From positions 1 through 64,000 of the forward strand of contig JADJBC010000041.1 of assembly GCA_016703945.1 (NCBI GenBank): 64,000 nt of DNA, given 5' to 3'. The notes below the pieces were generated by a model that saw nothing but the letters and a program-made list of their open reading frames with translations, searched no databases and was not told the DNA's origin. The DNA is from Candidatus Aalborgicola danicus (GTDB taxonomy: Bacteria; Pseudomonadota; Gammaproteobacteria; Burkholderiales; Burkholderiaceae_C). Of this stretch, positions 44,949-53,932 are shown piece after piece. Position 1 is the stretch's first letter. Each line of letters opens with the position of its first letter. Position numbers and translations under genes: made by a program.

Positions 44949-45143
44949 ATGGAACTCTCAATCTTGGGCGCCGTTGATGTTGGCTTGGTCAGCGATACCA
45001 GCCAGGGCGAGTTGGGCCACCACGTGGTATGCATGGAAGTGGATCCCATCAAAATCGACCAACTCAATACCGTTATCCTGCCTATTTGGGCGTCGGGCCT
45101 GGGGTTAGTCCGCAGGTCTTTGACTATTGAAGTATCCTGCTAA
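44949..45143 (+). pseudogene. UDP-glucose 6-dehydrogenase N-terminal remnant
   Basis: A 64-codon frame reads MELSILGAVDVGLVSDT and then GELGHHVVCMEVDPIKIDQLN, clearly the Rossmann start of a Ugd/TuaD protein. The glycine pattern GxGYVG is eroded to GAVDVG. The remaining ~370 residues are missing; the sequence is cut where the convergent glycosyltransferase gene ends. It may be a scar of a replaced cluster segment that once continued rightwards. Confidence 0.7.
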
Positions 45144-46249
45144 TCCACACACTGTTTCAATGCCACGTTTGCAGCTGATCGCAACCATTTTTCAAGGTGG
45201 GGACCCGTAATCTGTATGGAGAAGGATCGCTCAACACGCTCGCGCCCAGCGAGTCCCATGATTGTCCTTAGCCTCTCGTCGGCGAGCAACGTCGCCAAAG
45301 CGACGCCCCATTCTTCAGACGTTCGTGCCAGAAAGCCATTTTCACCGTCTTGAATCATTTCAGGGTTCACCCCGACATGGGACGCAACGACTGGTAATCC
45401 GCATGCCATGTACTGAATCAACTTGTAACCGCATTTGCCTTGCTCCCAAGGTGAGTCCAATAGCGGCATTACGCCTACATCACACTGGTTGATATCGACT
45501 ACCTCGGTGGCTTCGGACCACAACTTAAACTCCATTTGCACACCGGGCAGGTTGATTACTTCGCAGCCTATCAGACGCAGCACAAATGGAACTTTTTTTG
45601 CAAGCTTTTGCAGAGGCTCCCGTATTAGATTCAGGTAGGACACGGTGGATGGAGATCCAATCCAGACTATACGGGGCAACCTTTCGAGACCTGGCACCAG
45701 AATAGTGCGGGTTGGCTTCACGTTATAGCGGTCAAGATCAATCGCCGTAGGCAATACTTGCACCCATTGGGCCTGCGCTTCGTGGGCACGCTTTCCTAGA
45801 TAGTTATTGCCCACCACCACCAGCGCGGCTTCGGCCATGATACGGTCGAGACGGTTACCGAGAAGCCACCTAACCCAACCACTGTTATGCCGATCGTAGT
45901 TGTGAAAAATTGCATCGTCCAAGTCCAACACATATGGCACGCCTCTCAGCATGGCACTCTCCAACCAAAACGGCACCCATGGCAATGCCTCCTTTTCAAT
46001 CCACAACAGATCGAAATCATGGCGACACCGCATTGCGAGCAATCTTCCGGCGTACGCCCCAACCAGCGCCTTTAGACCATAACGGCCGGTCTCATACCGT
46101 TGCCGTAGACACTCATCCGAAATCAGACTCTGCACGCTTAATTGCAACCCAAATTTCTGTAAGTCAGGAAGGTATTGCAGGAACCGCAAACGTGAGGACG
46201 CGCCAAGCCGACCATATTTAGTGAGCACCAAAACCTTAAGCGGCTTCAA
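45140..46249 (-). CDS. family 1 glycosyltransferase
   Basis: 369 residues if translation starts at the TTG at 46249, which overlaps the stop of the upstream gene (TTGA) and has a GGGGG ribosome site; the frame extends to an ATG at 46312. GT-B fold: N-terminal VLVLTKYGRLGASSRLRF, a DLDDAIFHNYDRH segment, and a C-terminal nucleotide-binding region with YKLIQYMACGLPVVAS and VGVNPEMIQDGENGFL. Acceptor and donor sugars unknown. First of the block of glycosyltransferases to the right of the remnant region. Confidence 0.85.
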   Translation of the reverse strand: MKPLKVLVLTKYGRLGASSRLRFLQYLPDLQKFGLQLSVQSLISDECLRQRYETGRYGLKALVGAYAGRLLAMRCRHDFDLLWIEKEALPWVPFWLESAMLRGVPYVLDLDDAIFHNYDRHNSGWVRWLLGNRLDRIMAEAALVVVGNNYLGKRAHEAQAQWVQVLPTAIDLDRYNVKPTRTILVPGLERLPRIVWIGSPSTVSYLNLIREPLQKLAKKVPFVLRLIGCEVINLPGVQMEFKLWSEATEVVDINQCDVGVMPLLDSPWEQGKCGYKLIQYMACGLPVVASHVGVNPEMIQDGENGFLARTSEEWGVALATLLADERLRTIMGLAGRERVERSFSIQITGPHLEKWLRSAANVALKQCVD

Positions 46250-47172
46250 CGTAGGCCCCCAGCGGACGGCAACTTCGGCAACCACCGCCACAGCATGACA
46301 TACGCAACCCAAGTGTCTTTAAGACCCTGCCATGAAGGATACACAAGAATCATCATGGCCGATCTCGTGAGGGGTTCAATCAGCAGAGTGGTCAACATTA
46401 CCGCTGTAGCCCCTGCCCATGAATGATGTTTGAATGCGTAAAGCAAACGACTACGCATCGAGTAAAAAAGGCGAAGAGCCTTAATTTGGTTTGACGTACC
46501 ACCGCCCGCGTGAAACGCTTGCACGTCAGCCAAATAGACACTTTGCCAACCGGCTTGGTGGGCGCGGTAAGAGAAGTCCAGATCCTCTAGGTACAAAAAA
46601 AACCGCTCGTCAAATCCGTTCAAAACTTCAAAGACCTCACGTCGAACCATAAAAAATGCACCGATCACATGGTCCACTTTCTGGGTGTGTGCATGACTCC
46701 AATCACTCATAACGTACCCAAGACCTTTAAAGATTCGATCCAAACCAGCGGAGTGTATGACTAGGTCGACAGGTGACGGAAACCTTGCGCAACTACGAGT
46801 CACATGGCCGGAATCGTCCAGCAACTGGACCCCACAGATACCTACTCCGTCGCTAGCAACATCCTCCATGTAGGCCAACGCCTTTTGCAAAGTTTCAGGA
46901 TACAAAACGGCATCGGGATTGAGGAACAACAGATACTTGCCTTCAACCTGTTTGGCCCCTTGATTGCACGCCCTGCCGAAACCAATATTCCCATTCGCAC
47001 GAACTAGCTTGAGACTCGAACCGGATTTAATGGTCAGATCAGATCCATCAGTTGAAGCATTATCTACAACAACTATGTTGTACGGCGATGCAACTTTGCA
47101 TTGCTGGATAGAGTCAATGCAATTGCGAAGCTGGCCACCTGAATTCCAGTTGACAACTACAATACCAATCAT
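46246..47172 (-). CDS. family 2 glycosyltransferase (rhamnosyltransferase-like)
   Basis: 308 residues. GT-A fold with VVVNWNSGGQLRNCIDSI, the DxD-like FLNPDAVLYP motif, and a C-terminal EDLDFSYRAHQAGW segment. It resembles WbbL/RfbF-type rhamnosyltransferases but the donor cannot be assigned. A hydrophobic C-terminal stretch (~255-280) suggests membrane association. It overlaps the next gene by four bases. Confidence 0.9.
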   Translation of the reverse strand: MIGIVVVNWNSGGQLRNCIDSIQQCKVASPYNIVVVDNASTDGSDLTIKSGSSLKLVRANGNIGFGRACNQGAKQVEGKYLLFLNPDAVLYPETLQKALAYMEDVASDGVGICGVQLLDDSGHVTRSCARFPSPVDLVIHSAGLDRIFKGLGYVMSDWSHAHTQKVDHVIGAFFMVRREVFEVLNGFDERFFLYLEDLDFSYRAHQAGWQSVYLADVQAFHAGGGTSNQIKALRLFYSMRSRLLYAFKHHSWAGATAVMLTTLLIEPLTRSAMMILVYPSWQGLKDTWVAYVMLWRWLPKLPSAGGLR

Positions 47173-47181
47173 CAGTATCAG

Positions 47182-47971
47182 CTACGTTTTTGTAAAAAGA
47201 AAGAAAGGCTCCCTGGGGTTTACACCATATTTACCGGAATCAATCGATGCAAGTAAATTCCCATGCTCCTTAACTTTGCTTTGAAATCCGAAGGATTCAA
47301 TATATTCGACAATATTCGAGCCATAAAGTCTCATATGATCCTCTTGACCATAGATCTGAAGTCTCAATGCGTCCGTATGGATACCCGGATCTTCGAAAGT
47401 CTTAGACAAAATCATACTGAAAGGTGTCTGCAGAATTGCCAACCCCCCTGGTCTTAAAACCCGATTCAACTCAGACAAAGCAAGGGTATCATTTCCTACA
47501 TGCTCCAATACGTGATTGGCGACCACCAAATCAAAGGAATTGTCATCAAATTGCATTTTGGTAACATCAACGCACTTGACATCAGTGGAAATTGGATGTA
47601 GATCAGCTTTAATATAGTTTAGTGGTCCTAGGTTGGCTAAATAGTCAAAAAAATCTCTCTGGTGCGAAATGTAAAATACAGGAACCGGCAACAATTTCAT
47701 TCAATCCCATTTGATCAAAATACAATTTCAAATGCCGCTCCCTATCATGACTTCCGCACTTGGCACAAGAATGATTAGCAACATCGCTTCCTATTAAATC
47801 CATCGATGATATGAATTGCGAAACATCACCCGGACCTATTCTATAAGGCAAAAAATAGAGTGAGCGTTTTTGACAGTAGCAGCAAAAATATGCACCGCCA
47901 CTCAGGTACCTAGCAATGGCTTTCAAGCCTAGCGAATAGATTCGCGTTAGGAAAAATAGAAAAGAATCCAT
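47182..47971 (-). pseudogene. SAM-dependent methyltransferase split by a homopolymer frameshift
   Basis: Two overlapping frames form one 262-residue protein if one base is removed from a run of seven A (plus strand, 47645-47651). The N-terminal part (to CILHFAPERFF) has a four-cysteine zinc-finger-like pattern (CCYC, CAKC) and the start of a Rossmann fold. The C-terminal part continues DYLANLGPLNYIKADLHP and carries FDLVVANHVLEHV and LRPGGLAILQTP, class I methyltransferase motifs. The A7 tract could be phase-variable or a sequencing error. Its start overlaps the upstream glycosyltransferase stop. Confidence 0.8.
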
Positions 47972-48933
47972 TATCTTCTATTGAAAATTCGAACTTGTTC
48001 CACACCAATTGCTTTGGATAAAATTCTTCGAATGACCGCTAATGAAAACATTACACAGCCTTGGATCAGACCTAAAAAAAGTACTTGATAAATACCGGAG
48101 GGGAAGATCCTCTGCAATTCTTTCCCCCAATGATAGGCCCAAGACAATCTCGATTTTGGAATCGCATCTTTGACTATTCTTGCCCAAAAATTAGCAACTG
48201 AAATTTGGCGAACCGCCTGGGAGGCTAATTCGCGATCAAAAACATCTTTCAATGCATACAGATATAGCAATCTGATCTGATCTGTAGAACTCCTGATGAT
48301 TGACTGTGAAGAACCATGTCGATAAGCAACGAATGCACTGTCGACATACCCTAAAAAGCCCTTCCCCGCCAGCTCCAAGTGAATTCCGTAGTCCAACAGC
48401 TGGCTTGACATTTTACTAACATGCGCTCTATAACTTCCGCGATAAACAAGAGAGCTATGATTTAAAAAATTCCCCTCAACCAACAAATATTCAATGTCAA
48501 AAATAGTTTTTATTTTATTATTAAACAACCCCATGGGTCGCAAATCCTCCGACACTACCCAAGCATTCGTGTAACATGCGGTGCATTGCAAATTTGTTTT
48601 CAAAAAGTTAATTTGCGATTTCAATTTTCCAGGAAACCAAAAATCATCGCCATCAAGATGGGCAATGTAATCGCCCCTTGCTTTCCGCAGCAGATCCCTT
48701 AGATTTTCCGAACCGCCTATATTTTTTTCTCGTCGAAAATATTTGATTTTTTCCGGAAAACGATAAATTATCGACATGATCTCGCTTCGAGTATTATCAG
48801 TCGAGCAGTCATCTCCAAGAAGGATTTCAATTTCGCCGTCAACTACCTGCATTAATGCACTCATTAGGCAGCTCTCAATGTAGTTTTCGTGATTGAACGT
48901 GGTGACACAGATAGAGACCAGTGGATTAGTCAC
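47971..48933 (-). CDS. family 2 glycosyltransferase
   Basis: 320 residues. GT-A fold with SICVTTFNHENYIESCL, LLGDDCSTDNTR and the metal-binding AHLDGDDFWFPGKL (DxDD). The C-terminal half is helix-rich. AT-rich codon use compared with the block at 34-44 kb indicates separate acquisition. Sugar specificity unknown. Confidence 0.9.
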   Translation of the reverse strand: MTNPLVSICVTTFNHENYIESCLMSALMQVVDGEIEILLGDDCSTDNTRSEIMSIIYRFPEKIKYFRREKNIGGSENLRDLLRKARGDYIAHLDGDDFWFPGKLKSQINFLKTNLQCTACYTNAWVVSEDLRPMGLFNNKIKTIFDIEYLLVEGNFLNHSSLVYRGSYRAHVSKMSSQLLDYGIHLELAGKGFLGYVDSAFVAYRHGSSQSIIRSSTDQIRLLYLYALKDVFDRELASQAVRQISVANFWARIVKDAIPKSRLSWAYHWGKELQRIFPSGIYQVLFLGLIQGCVMFSLAVIRRILSKAIGVEQVRIFNRR

Positions 48934-48982
48934 ATTTTTAATTTAGAAGTAATGTACAGAAGAAAAGTAAATCATACCCAGT

Positions 48983-50461
48983 CTATTTTTTGACGAATTT
49001 TGAAAGTGACAGTAGACCTGCAACAGCCCCAACAACAAACAATTGTGCGCCAATCATCATTCGGTTGCCGGGCCACAAATGGAATATTTGTATAACGGCA
49101 CCAACCACACACAGGAAGCTCATGCTTCGCACATTGAATTTCAACACGTCTTCGACAAACCATCCTTTCAAAAGATCCCCCTCGAGCCGCTTATGTATTC
49201 GTGGAACCCAAAGCACAATGTAGACAATATTTGTAGTAATCCAAGCGTAGCCCGCTCCTACAGCTCCGAATTGAAGAGTGGCCCAAATTAAAATTGGGAC
49301 AAACAGGAAGACAAACATGAAGCTTCCGACAACATGCAGCTTTAAGTCCCCTTTTGCACATTGAAGGTAATAAGGAAATCCTGCAAGCGTAAGTATGGCG
49401 TTTCCAAGAGCATACAGCGATAGTACGCGCGCTGCGTTTTGAGCGATTGCAAAATCGCCAGTCCAAACCAATAGTATTTGCTCAGGAAAAAGTCCAAGCA
49501 TCAGCGCGACCGGGATCGCGACGGAACCGGCTATATGGGTTGCACTTCGATACAGATCAATGACGCCGACCGAGTCCCCTTGTGAGACAAGTTTTGTCAT
49601 GCGAGGAAGCAATGCTACACTGATAGGCCCTCCAATGACCATGACGCCACTGGCGACCATGACTGCAAGTGTGAAATATCCATAATCTGCCAATGAGAGT
49701 AACCGGGATAACAGTAATTTATCGGTTTGCGTTACGAGAATCCACACTAGACTTGCAAATGCAATAGTAAGTGAAAATCGAAGAACTTTACGTATCGGTG
49801 CCCACTCCCAGGATATCGACTTACGGTCCGACATTACTGGCAACAAGCGATATGTTTTTCCTATTAATATAATTACTTCGATGAACGCCAATGTCAGTTG
49901 GTAAGTAAAGAATTGCGTTGGTGACGCGCCTACATATATAAAAAACGGAATAACAAGAACAAAACGGGCCGTTGCCATGGCAATATTCAAGCCACCGAGC
50001 CACACAAGTCGCTCAAAGCCACTGATGACACCGCGATACAAGCCACCCACCCAACGTAAAGCCACTACTCCCGCCATTAGCACGACAGCGTTTCGCACTT
50101 CAACAAGTGGGAGCTGATCTACTTGCAGCCATTTCTCGGCAATGAAGTCTGCACCGCTGACTGTGATTGAGGCCACAAACAAAGCGCCCGCCACAAAGAT
50201 CCCTTCCATAGCGCGAAGTAGACTGCGCAGGCTATTTGCGTTGATCGCGCCACCATTGAAACGGGCGGTCTCGCGTGCCATAGTGGGCGTAAGACCCATG
50301 TCGAGAAGTTGAAAACACGCTTGCATCACGCCGAAAAAACCAACCAAACCGTAAGACTCTGCGCCCAAGTACTTGATGTACAAAGGAACCATCAAAATCC
50401 CGATTAACGTGACATAGAATTGGCTAACGTAGTTGGCAAGAATATTGCGGTTCACTGACAT
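48983..50461 (-). CDS. wzx: polysaccharide flippase (Wzx/MATE-like)
   Basis: 492 residues from the ATG at 50461; the frame extends to 50551 without support. About 12-14 membrane helices of the polysaccharide-transporter type, starting NILANYVSQFYVTLIGILMVPLY, with a conserved cytoplasmic GDSVGVIDLYRSATH loop. It moves undecaprenyl-linked repeat units across the inner membrane. No Wzy polymerase was recognised in the window; it may lie outside, be encoded elsewhere, or be unnecessary. Confidence 0.92.
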   Translation of the reverse strand: MSVNRNILANYVSQFYVTLIGILMVPLYIKYLGAESYGLVGFFGVMQACFQLLDMGLTPTMARETARFNGGAINANSLRSLLRAMEGIFVAGALFVASITVSGADFIAEKWLQVDQLPLVEVRNAVVLMAGVVALRWVGGLYRGVISGFERLVWLGGLNIAMATARFVLVIPFFIYVGASPTQFFTYQLTLAFIEVIILIGKTYRLLPVMSDRKSISWEWAPIRKVLRFSLTIAFASLVWILVTQTDKLLLSRLLSLADYGYFTLAVMVASGVMVIGGPISVALLPRMTKLVSQGDSVGVIDLYRSATHIAGSVAIPVALMLGLFPEQILLVWTGDFAIAQNAARVLSLYALGNAILTLAGFPYYLQCAKGDLKLHVVGSFMFVFLFVPILIWATLQFGAVGAGYAWITTNIVYIVLWVPRIHKRLEGDLLKGWFVEDVLKFNVRSMSFLCVVGAVIQIFHLWPGNRMMIGAQLFVVGAVAGLLSLSKFVKK

Positions 50462-50472
50462 AAATCTTCTAA

Positions 50473-50637
50473 CTACGCGCCTGAGCCAGTTTTGAACTCG
50501 AAATAAATACTTGAACACAAATCTGGATACTGCTGGCCAATTTTGCAACACCCCTCAAGATACAGTGGAAAGGCAATGTCAGTCTGCACTAAGCTAGCCC
50601 ATTGAAAATTCTTCCGCGTCATGAAGAAAATTCGAAA
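50473..50637 (-). pseudogene. C-terminal remnant of a methyltransferase
   Basis: The last ~54 codons of a minus-strand frame read NFQWASLVQTDIAFPLYLEG and then QQYPDLCSSIYFEF. This matches the C-terminus of the intact methyltransferase at 57237-57995 (NFQWDRLLQTDI, YLEGC and QQYPDLCSSIF). Upstream of FRIFF the similarity stops. No SAM-binding domain remains. It lies 11 bases before wzx. Confidence 0.7.
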
Positions 50638-51177
50638 CTGATGGAATACACAAAGACCGCGCCACAGCAACGTACTCTCCGAGGTGCAATTATAGTTGCA
50701 CCGGTTTACGTTCACGACGTCGGAATGCATTAGAGCTGTATTGCTCGCTATAAAATCCATCTTTGCGGCGTTCTGACGCGTAGTGGCATGGGCATTCGGG
50801 CACAAAATTAATGGGTAGGTTCCGGACTTTGAATGTGCGGTTGATGAATTCTGACCGGTAAGCTACATAGGTTTCACCCCAAAACGTATACTGCCAGCTC
50901 TGCGGTAAACGGGCGGACTGCGCCGGCGCGTAAGGCTGCCAGAGTTCCAGAGCAGTACCTTAAGGTCCTGGGTTGGCACCCATTGCGTTGTTGGCACGGT
51001 GCATCCCCGGTAAAGTATCGAAGACTGGTTTGTGTTACGCAATGATTGTGTGGAGCAGACTATTGACCGTCCAAGCCAGTGAAAGAATAATTTTCGACAC
51101 AACATTTGCTGCACCTGCATAATGACCCGTCAGGACGCCAGCAGACTATCACGGACCGTGCATAACTAAGTTGTACC
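50638..51177. other. intergenic region between divergent wzx and the sugar-modification module
   Basis: 540 bases without a recognised gene; small frames on both strands lack protein character. It must contain promoters for the plus-strand module starting at 51178 and for the minus-strand block starting with wzx, but no clear -35/-10 elements were identified. Confidence 0.45.
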
Positions 51178-52296
51178 ATGAGCCAATCCACACCCGTATA
51201 CGTTACCCAGCCCTACCTTCCGCCGCTTGATGAATTCATACCCTACTTGCGCCAGATATGGGATAACAAAGTTCTCACCAATTGCGGCCCATTCCATCAA
51301 CAACTAGAAAGAGCCTTATGCGATTATTTGGGCGTCGAACACATAGCTCTATTTACCAATGGAACCATCGCCTTGGTCACGGCCCTTCAGGCGTTGAGGG
51401 TTACAGGTGAAGTCATTACGACTCCATATTCGTTTGTTGCCACATCCCACTCTTTATTATGGAACGGTATAAAACCGGTCTTTGTTGACATTGACCCCAA
51501 CACCCTTAACATGGATCCCGCCAGAATCGAGTCTGCCATCACCCCTCAAACTACAGCCATCATGCCAGTGCATTGCTATGGGCATCCCTGTGACGTTGAG
51601 GCCATTCAAATGATTGCTGATAACTACAACTTAAAAGTCATTTACGACGCGGCGCATGCGTTTGGCGTTGATTGCAGTTGCGGCAGCATCCTCAAGCACG
51701 GAGACTTGTCAGTGTTGAGTTTTCACGCCACTAAAGTATTTAATACCTTCGAGGGTGGAGCTATTGTGTGCCCGGACGAAAAGACTAAGATCCGCATCGA
51801 CCAGTTGAAAAACTTTGGCCATGTCGGTGAAATCAATGTAGTTGCGCCCGGCATCAACGGCAAGATGAGCGAGTTTAATGCGGCGCTGGGCTTGCTGCAG
51901 TTAAAATATATAGATCAAGCCATTGCCAAGCGCAAAAAAATTGACGCCCGTTATCGCGAACAATTGAGTTGTGTTAAGGGAATTCACTGCTTAAATGGTG
52001 CGGAAGAGAAAGTAGCTAACTATGCCTATTTTCCAATTCTTGTAGGTTCTGACTATCCACTGAATCGTGATGGGCTCAATCAACGTCTCAAAGATAATGG
52101 TATTAATCCACGCCGATATTTTTTCCCCTTGATTACTGAGTTTCCAATGTATCGTGGATTACCCTCCGCTGCCCGCGAAAACCTGCCGGTCGCGACGGCG
52201 GCGGCCTCGAAAGTGCTTTGTTTGCCTATTTATCCTGACCTTGAAATTTCTATTGTGGATGAAATAGCTAGTTTCATAGCAACACAGTCCAAGTAA
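51178..52296 (+). CDS. DegT/DnrJ/EryC1 sugar aminotransferase (VioA-like)
   Basis: 372 residues. PLP-dependent aminotransferase of the DegT family: N-terminal TNGTIALVTALQAL, ITTPYSFVATSHSLLW, YDAAHAFGV with the PLP-contacting Asp, and the Schiff-base lysine in FHATKVFNTFEGGAI (~183). The TKxFxTxEGGA pattern is like VioA and related enzymes that form dTDP-4-amino-4,6-dideoxyglucose. It would need a 4-keto-6-deoxy nucleotide sugar from RmlB or the WbpM-like enzyme. First gene of a plus-strand module of seven. Confidence 0.92.
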   Translation: MSQSTPVYVTQPYLPPLDEFIPYLRQIWDNKVLTNCGPFHQQLERALCDYLGVEHIALFTNGTIALVTALQALRVTGEVITTPYSFVATSHSLLWNGIKPVFVDIDPNTLNMDPARIESAITPQTTAIMPVHCYGHPCDVEAIQMIADNYNLKVIYDAAHAFGVDCSCGSILKHGDLSVLSFHATKVFNTFEGGAIVCPDEKTKIRIDQLKNFGHVGEINVVAPGINGKMSEFNAALGLLQLKYIDQAIAKRKKIDARYREQLSCVKGIHCLNGAEEKVANYAYFPILVGSDYPLNRDGLNQRLKDNGINPRRYFFPLITEFPMYRGLPSAARENLPVATAAASKVLCLPIYPDLEISIVDEIASFIATQSK

Positions 52297-52333
52297 GCCA
52301 ACAGTTGCCAAGACACGTAACGGGTTGTGCGAT

Positions 52334-53032
52334 ATGAAGCTTGGCATAATGCAACCGTATTTTTTTCCGTATATTGGCTATTTTCAACTGATTGCGGCCG
52401 TTGACGTATTCATCGTTTACGACAACATCAAGTTCACAAAAAAGGGTTGGATCAACCGCAACCGCATGCTGCGAAATGGTCACGACGTGATGTTTTCCTT
52501 ACCCCTCAAAAGTGACTCGGATTACCTCGATGTTTGCCAACGAGAACTTGCTTCTGACTTTAGTCGTGACAAGTTTCTCCAAAAAATGAAGGGTGCATAT
52601 CAGCGCGCACCCTATTTTGAGCAGACGTTCTTCCTTATTGAACAAATCTTGCGTTGTGACGAAATCAATCTATTTGGGTTTCTCCACCAATCCATCGTTA
52701 AAACCTGTGCACACTTGGGCATCACGACAGAAATCAGGGTGTCGTCAAGCATCATGATGGACCACAGCTTGAAAAATCAGGACAAGGTACTAGCACTGTG
52801 TTCGGCACTCGGCGCCAATACCTACATCAACGCCATTGGTGGTAGAGAAATATATTCAAAGGACGCGTTCAGTGAACGAGGAATTGACTTGCAGTTCATT
52901 CAGTCCAAGCCGTTTGAATATCCTCAATTCGGCAGTATATTCGTACCTTGGTTGTCGATAATTGATGTGATGATGTTTAATTCGCTTGAGAATGTGTCGG
53001 CGACAATTTATTGTGATTTTGACTTGCTTTAG
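52334..53032 (+). CDS. WbqC-family protein
   Basis: 232 residues from the ATG at 52334. Typical WbqC start (KLGIMQPYFFPYIGYFQLI) with VFIVYDNIKFTKKGWINRNR. The middle contains SSSIMMDHSLKNQDKVL and TYINAIGGREIY. The family (PF08889) is found in many O-antigen clusters next to aminotransferase and methyltransferase genes; its reaction has not been established as far as I know. It starts 37 bases after the aminotransferase gene. Confidence 0.88.
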   Translation: MKLGIMQPYFFPYIGYFQLIAAVDVFIVYDNIKFTKKGWINRNRMLRNGHDVMFSLPLKSDSDYLDVCQRELASDFSRDKFLQKMKGAYQRAPYFEQTFFLIEQILRCDEINLFGFLHQSIVKTCAHLGITTEIRVSSSIMMDHSLKNQDKVLALCSALGANTYINAIGGREIYSKDAFSERGIDLQFIQSKPFEYPQFGSIFVPWLSIIDVMMFNSLENVSATIYCDFDLL

Positions 53033-53194
53033 GACGGCTTCCAGAGTACTGATTAAATAATTCCCAACTCCTATAAAGCCGATTTAGATCAAAAGTTCAT
53101 TTGATTGGGAACTTATTCCAGCGACTTTTTAACATTTCGTAACCCAAACATCTGACCACATCCGCATTTACTACAACCAGCCAAGCAAACATCT

Positions 53195-53926
53195 ATGGAA
53201 AGTAACAGTCTCGATAAACACGTTCAAGCCTACCAAGGTATGAGCATTTACGAATTTGACAACACCATTCTGCTGAAATGGTACCCACAGAGAATTGCAC
53301 AATCCTGCAAGGGTGCATCTTCACTGCTTGAATTGGGGCTCGGGCATGGGATTACGGCAAACGTTTTCCAGCAGCACTTTAATCGACATGTTGTCATCGA
53401 TGCCTCACCCGCAGTTATTCAGAATTACAGTAAGCGCTTCCCTGATTCTAAAATTGAAATAGCAGAATCCTACTTTGAGAATTTTGATACGGCTGAGCGT
53501 TTTGACGTGATCGTCTTTGGATTCATTCTTGAGCATGTGGATGATCCCATTCAAATCTTGAAGCACTTTCGCGCGTTCTTGACCCCAGGTGGACGAATGT
53601 TTGTCACGGTGCCCAATGCAGAAGTACTCAACCGTAGGCTGGGCCATTTGGCCGGCATGTTGCCTGATATGAAAAAATTGTCTGAGCATGATTTGCTACT
53701 GGGGCATAAACGGTACTACACGGTCGAATCTCTGCGTGAGGACATTGAAGCATCAGGATACAAGATCACCCGCTTGGAAGGGATTTATCTGAAGCCGTTG
53801 ACCACCAGTCAAATGATGTCACTCAATCTGGATGAGAAAATCATTGATGCGCTGTGTACCGCAGCGATTGACTATCCAGAGTTGTCTTGCGGCATTCTGG
53901 CGGAACTTGAACTAACGGACAGTTGA
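53195..53926 (+). CDS. class I SAM-dependent methyltransferase
   Basis: 243 residues. SAM-binding motif LLELGLGHGITANVF (~48-62), acidic motif II (VVIDASP), and FDVIVFGFILEHVDDPIQI. The C-terminal region (SEHDLLLGHKRYYTVESLRED) resembles the methyltransferase at 57237, so the two are distant paralogues. The target could be a sugar hydroxyl, an amino group or an amino-acid side chain. A 160-base gap separates it from the WbqC gene. Confidence 0.88.
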   Translation: MESNSLDKHVQAYQGMSIYEFDNTILLKWYPQRIAQSCKGASSLLELGLGHGITANVFQQHFNRHVVIDASPAVIQNYSKRFPDSKIEIAESYFENFDTAERFDVIVFGFILEHVDDPIQILKHFRAFLTPGGRMFVTVPNAEVLNRRLGHLAGMLPDMKKLSEHDLLLGHKRYYTVESLREDIEASGYKITRLEGIYLKPLTTSQMMSLNLDEKIIDALCTAAIDYPELSCGILAELELTDS

Positions 53927-53932
53927 TACGCA

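Noticed and set aside
41681..45143. Possible insertion sequence or integrative element in the remnant-rich zone
   Set aside because: Several gene relics cluster here, but no transposase, integrase, terminal inverted repeats or target duplications were found.
50863..51120. 85-codon minus-strand frame before the aminotransferase gene
   Set aside because: No ribosome site, no domain and no protein-like composition.
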